Assembly: GCA_900550355.1 (NCBI GenBank)
Contig: URRT01000053.1
Location: forward strand, 1-11,143
Length of the DNA: 11,143 nucleotides
Reading direction: 5' to 3'
Source of the DNA: an uncultured Collinsella sp.
GTDB lineage: Bacteria > Actinomycetota > Coriobacteriia > Coriobacteriales > Coriobacteriaceae
Shown: positions 1 through 6,180 of the stretch, one piece after another
How the letters are laid out: each line of letters begins with the position of its first letter
Position numbering within the stretch: the first letter of the stretch is position 1
Program-made: the position numbers and the translations under genes
Notes under the pieces: model-generated
The model's input: only the letters and a program-made list of their open reading frames with translations
What the model was told of the DNA's origin: nothing
Database searches by the model: none

Positions 1-698
1 TCGGCCTCGACGAAAGCCTTGGGCTTGCGACCGCGACGGTGCGGGCGCAAAGCCGGATCGACAACGGGAACTTCGCTGGCCTCGGCAGCCGCAGCGGGCT
101 CAACAGGCGATGTGCCCTCCCCTGCCGCGGAACGGACCGAAGCCTCAGCGAGCTCGGGGGTTACCTGATCGGCAACCTGCTCGGCCTTAGCAGCCGTGCG
201 ACGGCGTGTGCGCGGTGCCGGCTTCTCGGTCGGTTGGTCGGCGGCAGGGGTCTCGGGCACAGACGGGGCTGCAAACTCGGTCAGAGCCGCGGCCTCGCGC
301 TCGGCAGCACGACGGCGGGCGCGCACCACCTGAGCCTCGCTAATCTGCGCCAACGCACGTGCCTGCGCGACCTCATCGGAAATCGGCGCCGAGGAGTCAG
401 CTGCAACGGTGCGCTTGGCGCGCGTCGTGCGCGTGGTACGGCGCTTGGGCTTGGTGACCTCCTCGCCGTCAGCAGCAGGCTTGGTCGTGCGGCGCGTACG
501 CTTGGGCTTTGCCGGAGCAGCCTCCTCACCAGTTGCAGGCACGGCCTTCTCAGCCGCTGCAGGCGTAGGCGTCGAAGCAGCCTTAGGCGTCTCAGGAGCC
601 GAGGCTTGCGCGGGCGCCGCGACCTGGTCCGACGCAACCGGTGCAGCGGGAGCGGTCTGCGTCGTCGTTATTTCGTTTTCTTGCTGTTGATCAGACAC
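1..698 (-). CDS. rho: Probable transcription termination factor Rho, N-terminal part (truncated by window edge)
   Basis: An open frame runs from a GTG at 696-698 to the left edge, giving 232 residues with no stop. It begins VSDQQQENEITTTQT and continues as low-complexity Ala/Pro/Thr/Glu sequence broken by basic clusters (PKRTRRTTK, PKRRTTRTTRAKR, RRTAAKAEQ, RPHRRGRKPK). No catalytic domain is within the window. The call rests on context: in many actinobacteria argS lies upstream of rho, and actinobacterial Rho proteins carry long, disordered, basic N-terminal extensions that bind RNA. The gene follows argS on the same strand but has its own candidate promoter. The start lacks a strong Shine-Dalgarno; only a weak purine stretch lies about 14 nt upstream. 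Other proteins with such tails, such as an RNase E/G or IF-2-like factor, remain possible because the Walker motifs of Rho would lie outside the window. Confidence 0.55.
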   Translation of the reverse strand, partial: MSDQQQENEITTTQTAPAAPVASDQVAAPAQASAPETPKAASTPTPAAAEKAVPATGEEAAPAKPKRTRRTTKPAADGEEVTKPKRRTTRTTRAKRTVAADSSAPISDEVAQARALAQISEAQVVRARRRAAEREAAALTEFAAPSVPETPAADQPTEKPAPRTRRRTAAKAEQVADQVTPELAEASVRSAAGEGTSPVEPAAAAEASEVPVVDPALRPHRRGRKPKAFVEA

Positions 699-841
699 AG
701 TGTTTGCTCAACTTTCTTTTCAAGCCCTGTGATCACATGCTCCCTGCATAAACCTTCAGGGCGGCTAAACAGTCTAGTTCCGTTCAAGACGACGGACATC
801 ATTGATCTGTATCGAGATGATTGCGTCAATTACGCAGCGTT

Positions 842-869
842 AGTGTAACACAACCGCCGCCACCTGCAA
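842..869 (-). promoter_or_regulatory. Candidate extended -10 promoter for the rho-like gene
   Basis: On the minus strand TTGCAG (864-869) is followed after 16 nt by TACACT (842-847), preceded by TG one base upstream, giving an extended -10 (TGTTACACT). This would leave a leader of about 135 nt before the GTG at 698. The leader contains a perfect palindrome TGTGATCACA (728-737), overlapping a GCCCTG (724-729) / CAGGGC (757-762) inverted repeat. Long structured leaders fit autoregulated genes such as rho, but that is inference. Confidence 0.45.
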
Positions 870-872
870 CTT

Positions 873-918
873 AGTCATTGGGGACGTTCTTAAACGCCCA
901 GTCATCAGGGACACTCCT
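873..918 (-). repeat. Family C repeat, copy 1 (paired 27-nt units)
   Basis: On the plus strand, TGGGGACGTTCTT (879-891) and GGGACACTCCT (908-918) are separated by 16 nt. Both blocks and the same 16-nt spacing recur in opposite orientation at 9045-9091. The motif AGTCAT precedes each block (873-878 and 900-905), so the element is two 27-nt direct units differing mainly by transitions. Confidence 0.7.
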
Positions 919-1024
919 CCTCAAAAGCGCCTTGAAATGTCGCGCCAGAGGAGTGAAGCCGTGGCACCTGGAATAGCCGCGCCACGAATCGCGCCCATCT
1001 GCTACGTTTGCCCCGAGCCCCTGA

Positions 1025-1096
1025 CCATACCCTTGTTTTTTCAAAAACAACGAGTCTGCTACCTGCGGTTTTAATATCGTACTTTTCGGCATGGTT
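1025..1096 (-). repeat. Diverged 72-bp direct repeat, copy A
   Basis: Aligns without gaps to 1252-1323 at about 49 of 72 positions. The best conserved part is CTACCTGCGG followed by TTTAAT (minus strand: ATTAAA then CCGCAGGTAG). This copy contains an AT-rich inverted repeat, TTGTTTT with AAAACAA on the minus strand. No coding or RNA family is recognised. Confidence 0.6.
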
Positions 1097-1170
1097 CGGG
1101 ATATGCGTCCAAACGTAGGAGATGAGCCCAATTCGTGACGGACGGTATCCCGCCACCCCTCTTCGAGACA

Positions 1171-1209
1171 AAAATGATCCGTTTTCCTCCGTCCCCAAGG
1201 GACAATTTT
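1171..1209 (-). repeat. Family B repeat, copy 1
   Basis: The sequence from AAAATGATCC to the AATTTT at 1204-1209 shares the 16-nt core TCCGTTTTCCTCCGTC and overall size with the element at 10428-10465. Its arms (AAATGATCC against GGACAATTT) are imperfectly complementary, so this copy looks degraded. No gene ends at it now. Confidence 0.6.
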
Positions 1210-1251
1210 CAAAACTACGCCGGATTACGGGGCCAGGATGCTGCAAGCCAA

Positions 1252-1323
1252 CCATACCCTGCATTATCAAGAAACAATAAGCCATCTACCTGCGGGTTTA
1301 ATTTCACTATTGGCACCATGGTC
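1252..1323 (-). repeat. Diverged 72-bp direct repeat, copy B
   Basis: Second copy of the sequence at 1025-1096, 227 bp further on in the same orientation and about two thirds identical without gaps. It ends at CCATGGTC, and the TCGCCA/TGGCGA hairpin begins at its edge. Confidence 0.6.
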
Positions 1324-1405
1324 GCCAGTTGGCGATTCAGCCCCGTAAACCGGTATAGTTGCGATTTGGTAGCATTTCCCAGCAAACCAAATAGTCTCAC
1401 CAAAC

Positions 1406-1440
1406 GCAAAAAGCCCGACCTCCGCATGGAGATCGGGCTT
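1406..1440 (-). terminator. Intrinsic terminator of argS
   Basis: On the minus strand the arms AAGCCCGATCTCC and GGAGGTCGGGCTT (1411-1440) form a 13-bp stem with one G·T wobble and an ATGC loop. The second arm runs straight into TTTTTGCG. It lies about 46 nt after the argS stop and is oriented to end argS transcription, which supports separate transcription of the rho-like gene. Confidence 0.9.
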
Positions 1441-1486
1441 ATAGGGCTCAGCAAAGCCGAACCTACACGGTCAAATGATCCGTAGC

Positions 1487-3340
1487 TTACATCTGCTCGG
1501 GAGCGGAAACGCCAACGAGGGTGAGCACCAGGGCGAGCGTCACGCGGACGGCATCGCAAGCGGCCAGACGGGCGCGCGAAAGCTCGGGGTCGACGGGACG
1601 GCCCTCGCTCGGCAGCACCTGACAGGCAGCGTAGAAGCTGTGGAAGTCGCCGGCGAGTTCCTCGGCAAAGTGCGTCAGACGGAACGGGGCGCGGTCGCGA
1701 GCGCAGCTGGCGATGAGGTCGGTGAGCTCGTTGAGCTTACGCGAAAGGGCGAGCTCGGTCGGGTCGGTCAGCAGCGAGTAATCGACGTTCTCACCGATGG
1801 CCTTGGCGGCAACGGCCTTCATGCCCATCTCGTCAGCCTGCTCGGGCGTAACGTCAGCGGCACGGCGCAGGATGGAGCATACGCGGGCGTGAGCATACTG
1901 CACGTAATAGACCGGGTTGGAGTTGTCGCGCTTCTTAACGGCCTCAATATCGAAGTCGACCATCTGGTTGGAGCTCTTGGAGATGAGCGTGTAGCGAGCG
2001 GCATCGGAGCCGACCTCGTCGACGAGCTCCTGAAGGGTCACCATGGTGCCCTTACGCTTGGACATACGGACGGGCTTGCCGTTGCGCAGCAGGTTGACGA
2101 GCTGGCCCAGCAGAACCTCAAACTTGCCGGGGTAACCCAGAGCGTCGCAGACGCAGCGGACGCGCTCGATGTAGCCGTGGTGGTCGGCGCCCCAGATGTC
2201 GATGACGTGGTCGACGCGCTGGAACTTATCCCAGTGATAGGCAACGTCGGAGGCGAAGTAGGTGTACTCGCCGTCGGACTTGATCAGGACGCGGTCCTTG
2301 TCATCGCCCAGGTCGGTGGAGCGGAACCACAGGGCGCCGTCCTTGGTATAGAGGTAGCCCATCTTGTCGAGCTTCTCAAAAGCGCGGTCGACGGCAGAGG
2401 TGCCGGCGGTCTCGCCCTCGGTGTCCTTCACGTACAGCGAACGCTCGGAGTACCAACGATCGAAGTCGCAGTTGACGACATGGCAGAGGTCGCGCATGTT
2501 GTCGACCATCTTCACGTAGCCGCGCTCACGGAAGCTCTCCATGCGCTCCTGCGGATCGGCCTCGACCCACTTGTCGCCGTCGGTGCGCCAGAACTCAGCA
2601 GCCTCGTCGATGATGTAGTCGCCGCCGTAGGAGTCCTTGCCCAGGGTCTCGGCAAAGTTGTCCTGATACGGATGGGTCTCGGGATGCTCGTCGTTCTCGT
2701 CGGCGACAAAGGCGTCGCGGTCGGCGATCAAGATCTTGTGAGCCTCGTCGATATCCACGCCCTGCTTGGCGATGATGTCGGCAAGCTGCATATAGCGCGT
2801 GCTGATGGAGTTGCCGAAGGTGTTCATCTGAGAGCCGTGGTCGTTGATGTAGAACTCACGCTGGATGTCGTAACCGGCGTGGTCCATGACGCGGCAGAGC
2901 GAGTCGCCCAGAGCGGCCCAGCGGCCGTGGCCGATGTGCATGGGGCCGACGGGGTTGGCAGAGACGAACTCGACCTGGGTCTTCAAGCCGCCACCGACGT
3001 TGGACTTAGCGAAGTCCATGCCCTTCTCGCGGGCCTCGCCAAAGATGGCATTCTTGACGGCGACGGAGAGGTAGAAGTTGATGAAGCCGGGGCCTGCGAT
3101 CTCGACCTTCTCGATCGCGGGGTCCTCGGGCATATGGGCAACGACGGCCTCGGCGATCTTGCGCGGGGCACAGTGAGCCAGCTTGGCGGACTTCAGGGCC
3201 ATGGTGGAGGTCCACTCGCCATGAGAAGTGTCAGCCGGTCGCTCGATGGCGCAATCGTCAAGTTCAAATGCGGAAAGGTCGCCGGCCTCCTGGGCCGCAG
3301 CAAGCGCAGCGCGTACCAGCTCTTCAATCTTCTCGGGCAT
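1487..3340 (-). CDS. argS: Arginyl-tRNA synthetase
   Basis: Charges tRNA-Arg with arginine in the cytoplasm (class I aminoacyl-tRNA synthetase). The 617-residue product starts MPEKIEELVRAAL. Visible landmarks are the N-terminal add-on domain (about 1-115), the HIGH signature inside PVGPMHIGHGR (residues 135-138), a long Rossmann catalytic domain with DIWGADHHGY near 381-390, the KMSKS-like loop RMSKRKG (425-431), and a C-terminal helical DALR-type anticodon-binding domain ending in VSAPEQM, typical of the family. A longer frame begins at a GTG at 3409. The ATG at 3340 is preferred because AAGGAGG sits about 5 nt upstream and homologues begin near this point. The gene is divergent from carD and ends about 46 nt before a strong terminator. 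Nothing indicates damage. Confidence 0.97.
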   Translation of the reverse strand: MPEKIEELVRAALAAAQEAGDLSAFELDDCAIERPADTSHGEWTSTMALKSAKLAHCAPRKIAEAVVAHMPEDPAIEKVEIAGPGFINFYLSVAVKNAIFGEAREKGMDFAKSNVGGGLKTQVEFVSANPVGPMHIGHGRWAALGDSLCRVMDHAGYDIQREFYINDHGSQMNTFGNSISTRYMQLADIIAKQGVDIDEAHKILIADRDAFVADENDEHPETHPYQDNFAETLGKDSYGGDYIIDEAAEFWRTDGDKWVEADPQERMESFRERGYVKMVDNMRDLCHVVNCDFDRWYSERSLYVKDTEGETAGTSAVDRAFEKLDKMGYLYTKDGALWFRSTDLGDDKDRVLIKSDGEYTYFASDVAYHWDKFQRVDHVIDIWGADHHGYIERVRCVCDALGYPGKFEVLLGQLVNLLRNGKPVRMSKRKGTMVTLQELVDEVGSDAARYTLISKSSNQMVDFDIEAVKKRDNSNPVYYVQYAHARVCSILRRAADVTPEQADEMGMKAVAAKAIGENVDYSLLTDPTELALSRKLNELTDLIASCARDRAPFRLTHFAEELAGDFHSFYAACQVLPSEGRPVDPELSRARLAACDAVRVTLALVLTLVGVSAPEQM

Positions 3341-3407
3341 AGGTCCTCCTTGTGTTAAAGCCCCCGAGCTCTTGGTCACTCGTAGGGCAAAAGCCAGAGT
3401 TTGTAGC

Positions 3408-3436
3408 ACTCTATCACAAGCAGTAGCTACTGTCGC
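3408..3436 (-). promoter_or_regulatory. Candidate argS promoter overlapping a perfect palindrome
   Basis: On the minus strand GCGACA (3431-3436) and TAGAGT (3408-3413) are separated by 17 nt; each matches four of six sigma-70 consensus bases. A perfect 12-bp palindrome CAGTAGCTACTG (3421-3432) overlaps the spacer and the edge of the -35, where a repressor could bind. A second palindrome, TGCATATGCA, lies at 3457-3466. The promoter is a guess from sequence alone; the palindromes are directly visible. Confidence 0.35.
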
Positions 3437-3639
3437 AGGGTAAAGCTAATAGATATTGCATATGCACAAAATTGACTACAGCTTGTATGGAGTCACTCAA
3501 AGATGCCAGTCTGCCTGCAAATAATGCACGCGTTGAAAATGCATAAAGGTATGAATGAGCTGCGTCTTTTATCGGATACTCTTACCTATCAGAGTTGTGT
3601 GCTTTTCCTGCATAAAGTGAGGATTTGCGCACGTCAGCG

Positions 3640-3670
3640 TGTTATTCTAGACATACGTAAATTCGTATAA
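3640..3670 (+). promoter_or_regulatory. Candidate carD promoter and leader inverted repeat
   Basis: TGTTATTCT (3640-3648) fits an extended -10 (TG, one base, TATTCT) 35 nt upstream of the carD ATG; no good -35 is visible. A 5-bp inverted repeat ATACG-TAAATT-CGTAT (about 3654-3669) lies between it and the Shine-Dalgarno. The rest of the 340-bp argS/carD intergenic region is AT-richer, with TGCATAAAG twice (about 3540 and 3610), and I see no further gene in it. Confidence 0.35.
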
Positions 3671-3682
3671 GTTGGAGGTAGC

Positions 3683-4168
3683 ATGTTCTCAATCGGTCAA
3701 CACGTCATTCATCCGGGTCAGGGAGTCTGCACCGTCGTCGGTTTTAGGGACGACACACCGCAGCCCATGCTGCTGCTCGAGACCAAGCAGGGACATGCGC
3801 AGACGATCCTCATGTACCCCGTGGCGCAGGCCGACCGTTTGCACGCCGCCATCTCTCAGCAAGATGCCGAGCACCTGCTGAGCCACTATGACGAGCTGGA
3901 GTGCGACACCTTTACCGAGCGCAACAGCTCACTTGAGGAGACGCACTTTAAACAGCAGCTCAAGCTGGGCGCGCCCGAGACGGTCCGCGTGGCAAAGACC
4001 ATGATGCACCGCATTCGCAAAGCCGAGGAAGCTGATAAAAAGCCCAGCTCCTACTACATGCGCGTACTCAAGGAAGCCAAGCGCCGCTCCATCGAGGAGT
4101 TCGCTGTGGCCTTGGGCGTCACCGAGGAGGCCGCCGAAGCCCGCCTAGCCCAAGCCGCCCTCAACTAA
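3683..4168 (+). CDS. carD: CarD-family transcriptional regulator
   Basis: A 161-residue protein, close to the length of mycobacterial CarD. The N-terminal MFSIGQHVIHPGQGVCTVVG is the typical start of the CarD/RNA-polymerase-interacting domain (about 1-60), a Tudor-like fold that binds the RNA polymerase beta subunit. A helical, charged C-terminal region follows (about 70-160), expected to contact promoter DNA near the -10 edge. In actinobacteria CarD stabilises open promoter complexes, notably at rRNA promoters. The start is set by TTGGAGGT about 6 nt upstream. The protein contains no tryptophan, so the DNA-wedging tryptophan of mycobacterial CarD is absent. Its TAA stop overlaps the first bases of a family A repeat, which is followed by an intrinsic terminator. 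Confidence 0.9.
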   Translation: MFSIGQHVIHPGQGVCTVVGFRDDTPQPMLLLETKQGHAQTILMYPVAQADRLHAAISQQDAEHLLSHYDELECDTFTERNSSLEETHFKQQLKLGAPETVRVAKTMMHRIRKAEEADKKPSSYYMRVLKEAKRRSIEEFAVALGVTEEAAEARLAQAALN

Positions 4169-4210
4169 CCTGCCAAAAAGGGACAGGTTTATTTTGGCAG
4201 GTTTTATCTG
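4167..4210 (+). repeat. Family A stop-codon-overlapping hairpin repeat, copy 1
   Basis: A perfect 12-bp stem, AACCTGCCAAAA (4167-4178) with TTTTGGCAGGTT (4192-4203), has a 13-nt loop containing GGGACAGG and is followed by TTATCTG. The first two bases are the last two of the carD TAA stop. Copies at 5411-5454 and 6181-6224 each match at 43 of 44 positions. Confidence 0.9.
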
Positions 4211-4234
4211 GGGAAACGTCAACAAACAATTGGT

Positions 4235-4279
4235 AAATGGCCGGGTGCTCCGTTTTGTTTGTAAGCCCCGGCCATTTTT
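4235..4279 (+). terminator. Intrinsic terminator of carD
   Basis: Perfect 11-bp stem AAATGGCCGGG (4235-4245) with CCCGGCCATTT (4267-4277), loop of 21 nt, running into TTTTT (4275-4279). It lies 24 nt after the family A repeat, so the carD transcript probably carries that repeat in its 3' untranslated region. Confidence 0.85.
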
Positions 4280-4316
4280 CTATCGCCGCGAAAATGCGTG
4301 AAGCCCATTTGTGATG

Positions 4317-4414
4317 ACATCACGCGAGGGCCGTCCAGATCGACGCAACCAACGCCCGTATCCGCAACAAGCGCGCCCGTCTTGCTCAATTACCATTAAA
4401 AAGCATCAATTTGA
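4317..4414 (+). other. Short coding-like stretch upstream of the RAYT gene
   Basis: This frame reads AVQIDATNARIRNKRARLAQ and then becomes AT-rich and stops at a TAA. Codon use over about 20 codons is GC-ending like genuine genes in this window, but stop codons lie just upstream and there is no start or ribosome binding site. It may be a fragment of an inactivated gene. The palindrome GTGATG-A-CATCAC (4311-4323) sits at its left edge. Confidence 0.25.
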
Positions 4415-4523
4415 AAACGCAATAACATTTCGGCAGGTAGCAGCTATAGTCGGTAAACTGAATCTCGACAACCGAAGCCTCCGAATGAGGTATCTTCAGC
4501 CCATCCAAGCTAAAGGAGGGGCC

Positions 4524-5282
4524 ATGCCGAGAAAACCTCGTTCAAAGTCACCAACCGGTTATTTCCACGTCACGTTGCGTGGAAACGGAGGGCAATTGCT
4601 GTTTGACGATGCCGAGGACCGAATCGCCATGCTTCAGATCATCGATGCAATCCTCCCCAAACACAATATCGAGCTTATCGCTTGGTGCCTTATGGGAAAC
4701 CATATTCATCTGCTCATCGACGACCCGGACGACCGCAAGAGCGACGCGATGCACGCGATAGCCGTATCGTATGCGGGCAGGTACAATGCGCGGACGGGGC
4801 ATATCGGCCACGTGTTTCAGGAGCGGTTTTGGGATTCGCCCATTAAGTCGGAAGTATATTTGCTCGAAGCAATTCGATACATCCATCTGAATCCACAAAA
4901 AGCAGGACTGGCGGCATATGACGAATATCCCTGGAGCAGCCATCGCGAGTATCTAATGAGTGCCAGGTCACGGCCGCATGTCACCGGCAGCGTTGTCGGT
5001 GTTTTATTCCCAACACCTCGCTCATACCTTCAGCTCATGGAAAGTGCGCCGTCGCTTCCCTATCGCCCCAGCGCAACAGCCAAGGTTCGCGAGGAAGATC
5101 TATGCGAATTTGGCACGGCAATCGTGCAGAGTGTCGCAGGATGTGCTCCGACGGAACTCAAATCCGCCTCCAAGTCACTTCGCAATGAGGCGATTCTCGC
5201 ACTTCGAAAAGAAGGGCTAACGGTTAAGCAGGTTCAGCTGCTGACCGGACTGGGAACATGGATTATCAAGAACGCGTCCTAG
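4524..5282 (+). CDS. REP-associated tyrosine transposase (RAYT, IS200-like Y1 family)
   Basis: A single-strand DNA transposase-like protein of 252 residues. The N-terminal SPTGYFHVTLRGNGGQLLF and the core IELIAWCLMGNHIHLLI are characteristic of the Y1 transposase domain. H60-I61-H62 form the HUH metal site, and Y119 in RYIHLNP is the likely nucleophile. GHVFQERFWDSPI, YLLEAI and YPWSSHREYL are typical of RAYTs rather than of IS200/IS605 TnpA. The C-terminus (EGLTVKQVQLLTGLGTWIIKN, about 230-250) looks like the helix-turn-helix often found in RAYTs. An in-frame ATG at 4311 would add 71 residues, but AAAGGAGG immediately upstream of 4524 fixes the start. The frame looks intact. RAYTs are usually single-copy and domesticated and are linked to REP palindromes; here two inverted family A repeats flank the gene. 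Confidence 0.92.
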   Translation: MPRKPRSKSPTGYFHVTLRGNGGQLLFDDAEDRIAMLQIIDAILPKHNIELIAWCLMGNHIHLLIDDPDDRKSDAMHAIAVSYAGRYNARTGHIGHVFQERFWDSPIKSEVYLLEAIRYIHLNPQKAGLAAYDEYPWSSHREYLMSARSRPHVTGSVVGVLFPTPRSYLQLMESAPSLPYRPSATAKVREEDLCEFGTAIVQSVAGCAPTELKSASKSLRNEAILALRKEGLTVKQVQLLTGLGTWIIKNAS

Positions 5283-5288
5283 CGTCGC

Positions 5289-5315
5289 CTTTGCCGAATT
5301 ACGGGTACGGCGAAG
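5289..5315 (+). other. Small hairpin just after the RAYT stop
   Basis: CTTTGCCG (5289-5296) and CGGCGAAG (5308-5315) form an 8-bp stem with one G·T wobble and an 11-nt loop. No U-run follows, so it is not a classical terminator. The rest of 5316-5368 shows only a repeated GCGTCGCC (also at 5282-5289). Confidence 0.4.
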
Positions 5316-5368
5316 CACAGCTGCCTGCCGCGAGGCGTCGCCATTCGCCAACGTCACCATGTCAAACA

Positions 5369-5409
5369 GAAAACGCTTCCGCTGAATAACGTCCAACGGA
5401 AGCGTTTTC
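5369..5409 (-). terminator. Hairpin terminator shared by the HD gene and the RAYT gene
   Basis: Perfect 13-bp stem GAAAACGCTTCCG (5369-5381) with CGGAAGCGTTTTC (5397-5409) and a 15-nt loop. On the minus strand the second arm ends in TTTTCTGTTTG; on the plus strand it ends in TTTTCCC. It lies between two convergent genes and could work in both directions, better on the minus strand. Confidence 0.7.
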
Positions 5410-5410
5410 C

Positions 5411-5454
5411 CAGATAAAACCTACCAAAATAAACCTGTCCCTTTTTGGCAGGTT
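5411..5454 (-). repeat. Family A hairpin repeat, copy 2
   Basis: Minus-strand copy matching copy 1 at 43 of 44 bases; the downstream arm reads TTTTGGTAGGTT, which in RNA keeps pairing through G·U. Its first two bases overlap the TAA stop (5453-5455) of the HD-domain gene. It is inverted relative to copy 1, with the RAYT gene between them. Confidence 0.9.
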
Positions 5455-6052
5455 AGGCCAGGAAGGTGTCGCGGTCGGGCGCGAAGGACTGCATTGCCGC
5501 GATGGTGCGGTCGAAAAGCTCGGGGAGCTCCCAGCCCAGCATCTCGGCGCCCTGCGTAATCACGTCGCGCGAGCAGCCGGCGGCAAAGCGCTTGTCCTTG
5601 AACTTCTTCTTGAGCGACTTGGTCGTAAAGTCCATGACGCTTTTGCTCGGACGCATGATAACGGCGGCCCCGATCAGGCCGGTAAGTTCGTCGCACGCAA
5701 ATAGGATCTTCTCCATCTGCGACTCGGGTTTGGGCAGCGAGGTGTTGAAGTCCGAGGTATGCGTCTGGATGGCACGGATGAGCTCGGGCGATGTGCCCTC
5801 GCCCTCCAGAATCTCGGCAGCATAGATGGTGTGGTTCATGGGGTCGTCCTCATGCTCCTCCCAATCCAAGTCGTGCAGCAGGCCGACGATGCCCCAAAAC
5901 TCCTCGTTCTCGGGGTCGAACTCGCGCGCAAAGTAGCGCATGGTGCCCTCGACCGTCTCGCCATGGGTGATGTGGAACGGGTCTTTGTTGTGCTCGTTAA
6001 GCAGTTCAAACGCGCGGTCGCGGGTGATTCCGGCGGAAAGCGTCTGGGACAT
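5453..6052 (-). CDS. HD-domain phosphohydrolase family protein
   Basis: A 199-residue soluble protein with the metal-binding pattern of the HD superfamily: H30 in ITHGETVEG, H60-D61 in GLLHDLDWE, further histidines at 74 (NHTIYAAEIL) and 98 (IQTHTSDF), and D121 in FACDELTGLIG. Small stand-alone HD proteins like this hydrolyse phosphate esters, often nucleotides; the substrate cannot be read from the sequence. The ATG at 6052 is chosen because GGAGG precedes it by about 8 nt; a frame extending to 6175 runs through the proA terminator and is not credible. The gene has its own intergenic upstream region of about 90 bp after the proA terminator, and is convergent with the RAYT gene. Its stop lies within a family A repeat. 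Confidence 0.85.
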   Translation of the reverse strand: MSQTLSAGITRDRAFELLNEHNKDPFHITHGETVEGTMRYFAREFDPENEEFWGIVGLLHDLDWEEHEDDPMNHTIYAAEILEGEGTSPELIRAIQTHTSDFNTSLPKPESQMEKILFACDELTGLIGAAVIMRPSKSVMDFTTKSLKKKFKDKRFAAGCSRDVITQGAEMLGWELPELFDRTIAAMQSFAPDRDTFLA

Positions 6053-6144
6053 GGCAATACCTCCAGGTGAGTCGATGTTAGGACACGGTGTCACTATCGT
6101 ATATCGCCGGGGCTCAAGCCGAAAGGCAAAAAAGTTATGCGGAG

Positions 6145-6173
6145 AAAAAAGCCGGGCGAACGTGTCGCCCGGC
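6145..6173 (-). terminator. Intrinsic terminator of proA
   Basis: On the minus strand GCCGGGCGA and TCGCCCGGC (6151-6173) form a perfect 9-bp GC-rich stem with a 5-nt loop, followed by six Ts (6150-6145). It lies 7 nt beyond family A copy 3, repeating the order stop codon, family A, terminator. Confidence 0.92.
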
Positions 6174-6180
6174 AAAACCG

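Larger units (their letters stand above)
849..1410. other. Long gene-free region holding diverged repeats
   Basis: Roughly 560 bp between the rho-like gene and the argS terminator. The open frames here (for example 871-1212 and 905-1285 on the minus strand) lack a good ribosome binding site, resemble no family I recognise, and run through the repeat elements. What can be seen is one family C element (873-918), two diverged copies of a 72-bp sequence (1025-1096 and 1252-1323), one family B element (1171-1209), a perfect small hairpin TCGCCA-GT-TGGCGA near 1323-1336, and ACCAAA/TTTGGT inverted repeats around 1366-1406. The region reads as accumulated small repeats rather than a decayed gene. 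Confidence 0.6.

Noticed and set aside
39..848. Plus-strand open frame (269 codons) opposite the rho-like gene
   Set aside because: Arg/Gly/Leu-rich antisense translation of a repetitive Ala/Pro/Arg coding region. It continues through the promoter region and has no ribosome binding site.
873..918. CRISPR array or repeat-spacer structure in the family C elements
   Set aside because: Only two units per locus, with 27-nt periodicity and related rather than unique spacers, and no cas genes in the window.
850..1410. T-box or other riboswitch controlling argS
   Set aside because: This region is downstream of argS on its strand. The short leader upstream of argS (3341-3407) shows no T-box-like motif or terminator/antiterminator pair.
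871..1559. Minus-strand open frames of about 115-126 codons in the argS/rho gap
   Set aside because: They overlap each other in different frames, run through repeats and the argS terminator, and lack ribosome binding sites. Similar peptides in two of them come from the 72-bp DNA repeat rather than a protein family.
1475..3358. Long plus-strand open frame (627 codons) opposite argS
   Set aside because: It is the antisense shadow of argS, an effect of GC-rich codon bias. The argS strand shows HIGH and KMSKS motifs and a proper ribosome binding site.
4311..4523. N-terminal extension of the RAYT protein to the ATG at 4311
   Set aside because: No Shine-Dalgarno precedes it, the translated extension is not protein-like, and AAAGGAGG before 4524 marks the real start.
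6053..6175. N-terminal extension of the HD protein to the ATG at 6175
   Set aside because: It would start next to the proA terminator, reads through AT-rich non-coding sequence, and a good GGAGG site precedes the ATG at 6052.
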